From Spirodela intermedia (lineage: Eukaryota > Streptophyta > Magnoliopsida > Alismatales > Araceae), in assembly GCA_902729315.2 (NCBI GenBank), contig LR746271.1, positions 5,971,137 to 6,035,136 on the forward strand: a stretch of 64,000 nucleotides of DNA, given 5' to 3'. The translations under genes and the position numbers were made by a program. Positions 45,905 through 55,795 of this stretch are shown in pieces. The notes beneath the pieces are model-generated. The model was not told where the DNA came from. It saw only the letters and a program-made list of their open reading frames with translations, and searched no databases. Numbering within the stretch: the stretch's first letter is position 1; each line of letters begins with the position of its first letter.

Positions 45905-47810
45905 ATGCATGGTAGAAGATCCTTGCATCCAAGGCTAGAAAATCCTTTCATTATTTCATTCAAAAGTAAAAATGCGAAAGAAAAATTAATTTTGATCGAT
46001 CTTGAAGGAAGTACAGGTCAAACTGAGAACAATCCTATGGCCATGAAAAATCATTATATCCTTGATTTATTTCAAAGAGCATCCAATATTAGAGTCCCAT
46101 TAGCACCCACTATTAAATTCGAAATAAATTTAAGAATTTTTTAAATGCTCCCTAATTTTTATGAATTACCTTCAGAGGAACCTTATCAGCACTTAGAAAA
46201 ATTAAATATGGTCTGTGATTTAGTTAATCTCTCTTAAGTTACACAAAAAATTATTAAGATGAAATTATTTCCTCATACACTTAGGGATAAAGCTAGCCAT
46301 TGGCTATCCACAATAGATAGAGAATTAACTAGTTGGAAAGATATAGAACATGCCTTTCTTCAAAAAAATTATTCCTTAAGAAAAACTCAAAATATGAGAA
46401 AACATATATGGAGTTTTTCTCAAAGACCAGGGTATAAGACAGAAAAAATTCAAAGATTTACTTAGAAAGTATCCTCATCATATTATACCCAAGTGGCAGC
46501 TCAATAGAATTTTTTATGATGGATTATTAGAACAACATAGAAATATGGTTGATTCTATATGTGGAGGAGCTTTTATGGAGAAAACCCTTGATGAGATTTA
46601 TAGTCTTTATGATAATTCTAAAGATCAAGCCTCTTTTGAATTATATGATAGGGATAAGAAGAGAGAAATTTATGAATTGCATCATGATGATGATTTTAAT
46701 TTAAGAAATGAAGTTAATCAGATTAATCAAAGATTAGAAAAACTTGATTTACTTATTGAGAATATTAGAAAGCCTACTAACATTCAATTGAATGTATATA
46801 GTGCATGTCCTATGTATGGTGAAAATGATAAATTTCAATATTATAATTTAGATCAATCATTTCATCCTAGGCAAGAGCAAGTCCAAGTAACTCACGATTT
46901 TAGTAAAAATAAAGAATATTTTTCTAATTCTTATAATCTTAATTGGGGGAATAATTTTTCATGAAGAAACCCAAATAATATTCAAAATCCAAAAGCATTT
47001 AGATCCAATTCAAATTTTGAATTTCGTCCAAAATGGGAACACAGATTTCAGAAAAATCAGTCCTCTCAAATCCAACCTAATGCTATGGAAATGATGCAGC
47101 CAATGAGCCAAATGATACAACAAACTATGAATCAAATGATTTTGCACTAGAAACAAATTATAGAGGCTTTTGAGAATAGTTGAGAAGAGGGACAACCACC
47201 TAGTTAGCCCATAAAAAATTCAGAAAATTGTCAAAGAGTAGGATTTTAGCAAGGAGAATTTAGCTGGATAAATTTAGAAAAAAACCCACGAAATGAAAAT
47301 ATTAGGACAATGAATATATTGAGTGAGAATATTTTACTTGATCCTTATTTCTAATTATTAGAAGAAATCGATGGGCCATTAGAAGTAAATGAGAATATTA
47401 AGGCTGAAAATATAGTAGCAGAACATTTGAATAAAATCATTTATTGCTCACAATTAATGAATGAATACAGTGAGGATGATGAGGAGAAAAAACCCTTAGA
47501 TGAGGAAACAACAGCTGATCATGGAAAAATCATCTAAATTTTAGTAGAAGGGAGTAAGGACAGAAATAAAGAAAAATATATTTAAGGTGAGGAAAAATCA
47601 GTATAATTAGGAGATGTAGGAGATGAAATTAATAAATCTAATCATAATTTTGAAGCCATAGATGTTGATAGTGAGAATGATGATGTATATCATATACTGA
47701 AATTAGAAGATAGCTCTTGGGAAGATGAAGAATTTGATGAATTAAGAAACGAAAAGTTAGAAAAAGAGTTGATTCAACTAATCGGGAGAAATGAAAAGAA
47801 TGAATATGAA
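45905..47810 (+). pseudogene. Retrotransposon gag remnant (plus copy)
   Basis: Blocks: an N-terminal region (NPMAMKNHYILDLFQRAS), a Retrotrans_gag core (MKLFPHTLRDKASHWLSTID, SWKDIEHAFLQKNYS) at 46,259-46,465, a linker (EKTLDEIYSLYDN) at 46,545-46,964, and an acidic tail to 47,810. Stops at 46,142-46,144 and 46,463-46,465 and several frame changes break it. Gag would form the retroelement particle; this copy cannot. Confidence 0.75.
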
Positions 47811-47813
47811 TAT

Positions 47814-49428
47814 TGACATGACTTAGTCGTTGTATATTAAATCATGCAAATATAAAATTTATAAAACTAGAAAATATGATTTTTCAGATATTTAGAAGTA
47901 TTTTTGAACAAATATATCAATTATAATTCAATAAAACTTTCAAAACATAGCATCAATTTTCCAAGTTGATCATAGGGATGTAATATAATATCTGATAATT
48001 ATTCAGAATTTTCCTCAAATAATACTATTTTCTATAAATTTTATACTAAGAAATGAAAAGGAAATATATTTAAAATTTACGAAAAAGAGAAATAAGGGTG
48101 CGGACGTCAGGATGACGTCAGCACCCGGCAAATGCGAATTGGGCGAAAACAAAGTTCCGCCTGGTGATTCTTACGTAAGCGATTATAAATGATTTAATTG
48201 ATCAAATTAAGATCTGTAAAACCGGAAGAATCATAAGTGAACAAAGTATATTTTGGTAAATTCAAATCACAAAAATTATTACTAAATAAAACGTAAAGTA
48301 AGTTGAAAGCAGGAAAACAGAGTTCCGGTGTCGCGGCAACGATGCGTCGGCGATGCACCGAAATCTTGAGCATTTGGGAGGATAGTCGTGTAGTGTCTAT
48401 GGCCTTGAAGGCTCTTTGTAGACAAGGACAATGTGGGCAATCTCTAGATTTCCTTGTGAAGTCTTGAGATTAATGAAATGGGTCGTCGAGTTGTCTCCGG
48501 CTGCTGTCACCTAGCGGAGCGGAAAAACGGTGACTTTACGGCTCTTTGGCAGCTGTCACCCGACGAAGATGAGCTGGATGGAGGTGGGGCGCGTGTCAGG
48601 GAGCTTCATCCTCAGGTCCACGTAGCAAGAGGAGGCTCTTCATCGCATCTGGTATGCTCTTAGAAGGTGGCGACTTGTCTCCCGACGGATCGTCCTCTTC
48701 TCGACGACGGCTTGTTTGTCGATCAATCGGAGATGATTTACTTGATGGATTCACAATCCTTTTATCGCGAATCCTTCAGCAATTTGAGTAACAATGCTCC
48801 GCGAAACGTGTTGACGAGATTTTCGCCGATGATCCAGCAATTTTGGTTGCTTAATCCTTCACCGTCGATCTACAAGAAAGTCGTGATAATTAGATAAAAA
48901 TATGAGTTTTGGCTCTGGGAGGATTTGAACCCGTGCCGGTTTCCCCCGCCTCTTCTGAGGAAGGTGACGGGTTTAGTCCCACATCAGTTGTGCGCCAAAT
49001 TTTTTGGCGAATATATAGTAATGTTACATTTCTAATCAAGCGTGCGTGTACGACCACTCTTTGCCCCACAGCTGGCTGACCACTAGTGATGTGGAAGGGG
49101 AGTGGCGCACACATGCCTCCATCGGTTCAAGCCACTCGAGCCCCTGCTCGCGGCTACTTCCCGACTACGCTTCCGACCCGCTTGCGGGCCTAGCTGGCCG
49201 GCGGGTCCCCCCATTTTGCAATATTTTTATTTTAATTTCTTTTCCTTTATTTATCTCAAAGTAAGACTGTAAAAATCGTATAAAATCACATAAATATCCA
49301 AAAATTCACATTAATCAACTGAAAACCACTTTTCACACTTTAACACAAATATCAGTCTATTTATCATGAGTTAAGGTTAAAACTATATTATTTACTAATT
49401 ATTAACTCATGATAATGAAGACTTATCA
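47814..49428 (-). mobile_element. Solo LTR (copy H) inside the plus TR-GAG element
   Basis: A complete LTR opposite in sense to its host element. Left flank aatat and right flank tatgt do not form a clear target duplication, and host DNA around the site is deleted relative to the minus element. It may therefore be the product of insertion plus deletion. Confidence 0.8.
49042..49217 (+). ncRNA. Putative LTR-embedded Pol III-type RNA, copy H
   Basis: USE-like GTCCCACATCA (48,976-48,986), 25 bp, TATATA (49,012-49,017), 3' stem GACCCGC/GCGGGTC intact, terminator TTTT at 49,214-49,217. Confidence 0.4.
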
Positions 49429-50362
49429 TATGTCAAGGTATATATATGAAGTACATGAATTTATGCTAAATCTGAAAAAGAATATCATGAAACTTAGCTT
49501 GGGATACAAATATATTTTGATGGCCATAGATCATCTTATATAATCTAAGAGCTGTCCAGCTGAAGACATTAAATTCAGCGTTGCTTAGAAGGCAACCCAT
49601 GTTTTTTTTTTCATTCTGTTTGAATTTTTTTTAAGCTCTATTTTTCTTAGAATTTCGCAATACTTGTTTCTATATTTGTTTTTTCAAAAAAGTGGAGGAG
49701 GAGTGTAAGATGAAGTGGAAAATTAAAAATGAGGTTGAGGTGATGTCTTTCTGAGCTTGAACATTTATGACAACATTTTTAATGCTTAACTTTGCATATA
49801 TGCATGCTTCACTTGAAAATTATATTTTTTGTATATTTTGTTTCGATTTTTCTGTGTCATTGAGAACAATGTCATTTTTAAGTTGGGGGGTGAAGTATTA
49901 ATTATTAATTTATGCTGTAGGACGATTAAGAACATGTGTTTGCATTTTATTTTATTTTTTTCATGCTAACTTAGAACAACAACTAAAAAATAAAAATAAA
50001 ATAAAATTCAGAAAAACTACAACATCTATTTTCTGGTTTTCTATTAGGAACAATAGACTGTCCAAAATAGTAGACAAAAAACAACCTGAAATTTTAAATT
50101 CTAGAGACCCTTTTCTCACATTTCAATCCCCTAGACATATTCTACTGAAATTCAAAATTACAGCTATAAAGGGGATAGTTTTGAATTTTTTTGACAATTT
50201 AATTGTTGCTAAAAATAGAACTGAAAATAGAAAATAGAACTGTCAGAACAATCTAATTTAAAAATTTCTTACATCATATTGTATGCATGAAAAATTAAAT
50301 CAATTAGATTGATTGATATCAAAAGATACTAGGAAGATTATTAGACAGTCGCAAAGTCACTG

Positions 50363-50411
50363 TTTAGGGTTTAGGGTTTAGGGTTTAGGGTTTAGGGTTT
50401 AGGGTTTAGGG
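50363..50411 (+). repeat. Short interstitial telomere tract, seven TTTAGGG repeats
   Basis: Seven perfect repeats in the same orientation as the terminal telomere. They begin 21 bp after the truncated end of the plus retroelement and mark the left edge of the LINE/subtelomere segment. Confidence 0.97.
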
Positions 50412-51018
50412 TTTTTAAGAAGAAATTTGATTGAGTGATAAAAGTTTGACCTCATTCCGAGGTTACATAAGTGGGATCTCATTCGCACAAGGGGCGAGGA
50501 TGACATGAAGAATGAAAGACCTCTTTTGAAGAGGAGATGTGATGATACTGGAGATAGACTCCAAGGCGTTCATCATATTTGAGGAAGGTGATTGATTTGC
50601 ATTGGGTTGAAAAAGCCTTTGAGTGCATGAAAGTTGGAAGATCTGCTCAACAGGAGTAGGACGAGAGCTCCATGTTGTGCGCCATGCAATGTTCCTACAA
50701 GACAAGAGTTTGTTGCAGTAAGTGGTTCTAAGAGATAAACAAATTGATATAAAGTGGTGAGAAAATAGTTATTAGGGCAGTGAAGAGGATAGAACTATGC
50801 TGAAGCATGACAATAAGCCCAAATATGAACTTGCCTTGCTAGTGTTGCACGCGCCTAATCCCTCTGGCCAAGATCTTGTTAGTATCATCAGTTGCCGTAC
50901 TTCCTCTAAGTAGGTAAGGGACCTTTCACCCCACGAGGAATGACTTGGTCTCTGGTTCTAACTCATTTCTTTTCTCTTATTCTCTCTCTCTTCTTTCTCT
51001 CTCCTTGAGGGCCTCTTC
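50412..51018. other. Unidentified spacer between the telomere tract and the LINE 3' end
   Basis: An 80-codon open frame at 50,463-50,705 (minus) has no recognisable similarity. Otherwise nothing seen. Confidence 0.4.
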
Positions 51019-51223
51019 TTTTACCCTCCACTAATGCCCATTATTTGGTGTACATTAGGCTAGTGATTAAGGGAAGGGAAAAAGGTTGCCCCTTTTTTTT
51101 TTTTTTTTTTTTTTGTTTTTTGGTTTTAGGGCCCTTTCCCTCACCCTCCACTAATTGTCTATGATGGGCTAGTGATTCCGGGAAAAGAAGTAGGCTGTCT
51201 TTTTTTTTTTTTTTTTTTTTTTT
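51019..51223. repeat. Duplicated flank and poly-T unit at the LINE 3' end
   Basis: Two tandem units of about 100 bp (51,019-51,115 and 51,129-51,223) share accctccactaat, ggctagtgatt and a T-run of 24-27 bp. On the minus strand each T-run is a poly(A) tail, so the LINE transcript end or its target flank has been duplicated. Confidence 0.65.
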
Positions 51224-51229
51224 TCCTAG

Positions 51230-51290
51230 AGAGAGAAAGGGAGGGAGAAAGAAATAGAGAATCGAGAGAGAGAGAGAGGAGAGAGGGTCA
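51230..51290. repeat. GA-rich microsatellite in LINE 3' UTR
   Basis: Mostly AGAG and GGAG repeats next to the poly-T run. Confidence 0.8.
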
Positions 51291-51595
51291 ATCCTATGGA
51301 TATAGATCTTTACCTTCTCATGGGTTCAAGCTGGCTGATGGTACTAATAAGATCTTGAGAGAGGTGCTAGGTTGCCGATTCACAACTAGTTTGGCAGGTC
51401 TGATGTGCTATAGACCTATAGTTCAAAAGTGGGCCGATGCCAACATATGCTGATAGTTCTATGTCCTCACTACTTGAGCATGATAGATAGTAGATGTGAT
51501 GTGATTATGAGGAGAGTAATGATTGGAAGTAATGTACCCGAGTGGATTACGATGTGCCTTGTTGTCCGTGTTGTGTTGTATCTCCATTGTGGTCT

Positions 51596-54500
51596 TCAGC
51601 GGCCAATAGTAACCACCCTTGATCTCCTCCAAGCAATACGCCACTGTCGTGGAGAGGCCGGTAGTGGAGTGCGGTGTATGCGTAAAGAGGGTATGCCGAG
51701 TCGCTCAAGTCTATGAGCACCTCGGGCTTCCAGGGGCATGTCCTGCCAAAAAGAGAAGACTGTCCTCCGACGCGATCTGACTCCATGCGCAGCAAGGGCG
51801 TCAGCTGTCTGATTCCCTTCTCGGAATTGATGCGTAATAGTTGTGATGCGTCCTCGACATCGCATGATGTCTGCCCAGATATTCTTGAGCCTCCAATGAG
51901 GACAAGAGTCTGCACGTAACATGTCCACTAACACTTTGGAATCAGATTCTAAGACAATGTTAGTAATATTTTGCTCCTCACAAAGAAACAAACCATCCCG
52001 TATTGCCATAGCCTCTGCCACAGTATTAGTTTGTATATTATAAAAGTTCGAAAAGGCAAAGAGAATGCATCCTGTACTATCGCGTAAGATACCGCCTCCT
52101 CCAGATGATCCTGGGTTGCCTTGAGATGCTCCGTCGACGTTGAGTTTCCACTGTCCAGCCCTCGGTGGTGTCCATCTAACAGATCGGACAGTAGTCCAGG
52201 TCTGTGTAGGTATGATATGGAGTCCCCAAAGCCCAAAAGCCTCACAAACAGAACGCGAGCGTTTCGTTTTATTTGGCACTAAGGAATGAGTACTCCGAAG
52301 CCATTGTGTTACGTGCCTCATAATCTCTGTGGCACGCATCACTTGGCCTGCATATCGAGATGAGTTACGTCCCTTCCATATTTCCCATAACATATATGCT
52401 ATGGAGATACGGATGAAAGGACAAACCTTGACACTCGTCGGTGAGTCAAAGACTCTCCTAAAGACCTCTAGTGGTGGTCTCGTAGGTCTGTACGAGAGCA
52501 TTGGAAGCCAATTCGCTAGAAGTTGACGCCAACACTCGACAGCGATATCACTATGGAAAAATAAATGTTCTATACTTTCGTCTGTCGTGATGGAGCAACA
52601 ATGACATTTCCTTTCCACCTCCTGATCGGTGACAATCACTCGATCGTCGGTGGGTAGTCCTCGGTGCATGAACTTCCACAGGAAGAACGAAACACGAGGT
52701 GTGATGGCCGGATGCCATATGAGATTTCCCCAAAATGTCTTTGGGGAGCGGTTTCTAAAGTGCTCCCAAGAGGAGCTACAAGAGAAACTGCCATCTATGG
52801 TAAGTGTCCAGATGGGTTGGTCCTCAGTAAAACTCATCTCAGTCATGGTGATGGCTGGTAACAAGTCCGACGGTAGTCCATGCCTCTCAATAAGTAGACG
52901 AGTGTCTCCTTGGAGAAGCTGGGCTACCGTCAAGCGAGGCCAAGAAGATGTGAAAGTGGTAAAACAGGCCAATGGTGTGTCCTCTAGCCAAGTGTCGTAC
53001 CAGGCACTGATCTCGCCTCGCCCCACTCGCCAACGAATAAGAGGCACCATCTCCAACCAATGTCGCTGCCAGTCTGCCCATCGTTTGACTCCTTTGATGT
53101 CAACCGGCTGTCGAGCCCACTCACCATATTTGGCTGACACAAAAGTACCTAACACCGATGGTGTGGTCCTCATCCTCCAAATGAGTTTCTTTTGAAGCAT
53201 GTTAAGTACATCTTGAGGGCGCCTAATACCTAGGCCACCCTCATCCGTAGGTCGACATGCTTTCTCCCAAGAAACTCGGCGTTGACGACGAGGTCCCTCA
53301 AGTTGTCCATCCCAAAGGAAGGACGTACATATCCGTCTAATAGTCTGTAAGACGGTGTCTGGTACCTCATGGACTGCCAAAAGGTGTAATGGTATGCTCA
53401 TGAGGACATGGCGTATCAACTGGATCCGTCCTCCAGGGGATAGAAGTTGTAACTTCCATCCTGCTAGTTTCTTCCTTAACTTGCCCACTAGGGCGTCAAA
53501 ATAGTGTATGCGCCTACGGCCGAGGAAGATAGGACATCCTAGATAGTCAAAAGGTAAGTGTCCACGAGAGAACCCTGTTAGGCCCTGGATGCGTCGTATG
53601 GTCCCTATGGGAGTAGAAGGGGCTACTATGAAGCTACTCTTCGAGGCATTTACGAGTTGACCTGCAGCTCGCTCATACCTCGAGATAATACTCATGAGCC
53701 CTCTAATGGATGTCTCACCTCCATTGAGGAAGAGTATCGCATCATCAGCAAAGAGGGAGTGTGAAATGATCGGGCAACCCCTCTTCGAGTAGTATGGTCG
53801 GATAAGTCCTTGATTGATCGCTCGGGTGAGGGATCGACTGAGGACTTCTTCAACTAAGATGAAGAGGGTGGGTGATAGTGGATCGCCCTGTCGTAGACCT
53901 CTCGTGGCCGTGAAGAATGGTGTGGAGCTACCGTTCACTAATAAAGAGAAATGATTCTCCCTAACACATGCATCGACTAAGTCAATGAAGTCGTCGGTGA
54001 ACCCAAAGCATCTAAGAACCTTAATGAGGAAACTCCACTCTATCCTATCAAAGGCCTTCTCCATGTCTAATTTGATGATGATGTTAGAGCCTCGACAATC
54101 ATGGCCAAGGGACTATGCTAGTTCATGTACTAGCATGATGTTATCGTGAATGTACCTTCCCTTGACAAATCCGCATTGTTCTGGAGATATAAGTCTATCA
54201 AGGAAACTACTCAATCTACGTGTAACGATCTTAGATACAACTTTATAACACACGTTACACAAACTGATAGGTCGAAAGTCTCTAAATGAGGTTGGGGTAG
54301 TCACCTTCGATATAAGTGCAAGGAAGGTGGCCTTCCAACTTCGTGTAAAGAGTTTACGACGAAAGATTTCCTTGATGGCCTGGATGAGATCAGTGCCAAC
54401 GATATCCCAACATGAAATGTAAAAATCAGCTGGGAAACCATCTGGCCCGGGTGCACGATGTCTGCTCATAGAGAAAACTACTTCCTTGATCTCTTCTCCC

Positions 54501-55792
54501 GTGGGTATGGCTGTTATGAGAGAGTTCTCACGGTGAGTGACCAATGACGGGATCGAAGTGAGCATATCATCAGAAATCTCAATCGGCTGAGAGGTTAAGA
54601 GAGTACGAAAGTACTCAACCCCTGCCTCCTGCATGCGGGAAAGGTCATGATCATATGTCTCTAAAAGAGAGGTATAATCTGAACGTGAGCGATGAGCGAC
54701 CGAGGCATGAAAGAAACGAGTGTTTCTATCACCCTCTTGTAACCACTGGATGCGTGATTTCTGGAGATAGAATAACTCCTGTCGTCGCACAACCTCATCA
54801 AGCTGGTCACTCACTCTACTCCTCCTTTCCCAAGCAGCATCTGAATATTTAGCTTGCAGTAGTCTTTCAACTTCTGCTAACTCTTTTTGCAATGCATCAA
54901 CTTGGGTATGGACATTCCCATAGATATGTCGGTTCCACCATTTAAGGTGGAGTTTGAGATTCCTTAACCTATAGCTAAGGTTCTCCATAGGAGAATCTGA
55001 GATCTGTCCGTACCAGTGATTCCGTACGAAACTCTGAAAGTTTTCATGTTGGAGCCACATGGTTTGAAATCTAAAGGGGGGTCTGTGGGTGCTCATACTC
55101 TGTTTAGGGAGTATGAGGATCGGGGTGTGATCTGACCTATAACGGGGTAATATCGTGACTAATATGGGATGTCGCATCATGGCGATGCTGTTGATGAAAC
55201 AACGATCGATACGCTCATAAATCAAAGCGTCCCCTCGATTGTTGCTCCACGTCCATGCCTCGCCTGATGTAGGTGGCTCAATAAGAGCTAATCGAAAAAT
55301 ACAATCATTGAACATCTCCATGTTACGGGCCCTAGGGATTCGCCCACCTTGACGTTCACTAGTATTACGGACACAGTTGAAGTCACCTGCTAGGTACCAA
55401 GGAGACTCAACTAGTGTAGGATAGTCCCTCACGTATTGAGCTAGGTCCGCCCAAAGAGTTTCTCTTTCTTCGGATCTATGTGATGCATAGATGACCGAGA
55501 AGGTGAACTCTTGGGTGAGATCTCGAGCCGTCATAGTGATATGCTGGGGTCCCTCGACTAGCAACTCCATAGAGTATGGTCTAGTCCAAAAGATCCAAAT
55601 ATGATTCGTGGGGTTGGAGTGAAAATGATCCATACCTAACCTCCTAAGTAAGGGTTGGATACGATCTGATGATATCATAGGCTCAATGAGGCCTACTATA
55701 CCTAGTCGATACTGTCTGATAAGGCTAGCTATATAGAATTGGGTTTCGAGGTTGCCTATACCTCGACAATTCCATATGATGCTAGGTATCAT
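51596..55792 (-). pseudogene. LINE ORF2: endonuclease, reverse transcriptase, RNase H, with one premature TAG
   Basis: Frame from Met 55,790-55,792 to the stop at 51,596, 1399 codons including a TAG at 54,113-54,115 (codon 560). Before the TAG: an APE-type endonuclease (IIWNCRGIGN at residues 6-15, LIEP, AGDFNCV, SDHTPIL) and the start of the reverse transcriptase (APGPDGFPADFY, FRPISLCNVCYK, FVKGRYIHDN). After it, in the same frame: LDMEKAFDRIEW, GLRQGDPLSP, FADDAILFL (catalytic Asp pair), a zf-RVT-like segment (CHCCS..EHLFFHSD) and an RNase H domain (KLNVDGASQGNPGSSGGGG, ESDSKVLVDML, NQTADALAAHG). All key catalytic motifs survive, so the single stop is the only obvious lesion. Confidence 0.9.
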
Positions 55793-55795
55793 GAT

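Larger units (their letters stand above)
45686..50342 (+). mobile_element. TR-GAG-like element, internal region, plus sense, truncated
   Basis: Begins with the PBS-like motif and gag, is interrupted by LTR copy H (47,814-49,428), and resumes with non-coding DNA matching the minus element, including the polypurine-like aagttggggggtg near 49,882. Homology to the minus copy (28,060 region) stops at about 50,342, so the end of the internal region and the 3' LTR are missing. A telomere tract starts 21 bp later. No pol motifs seen. Confidence 0.8.
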
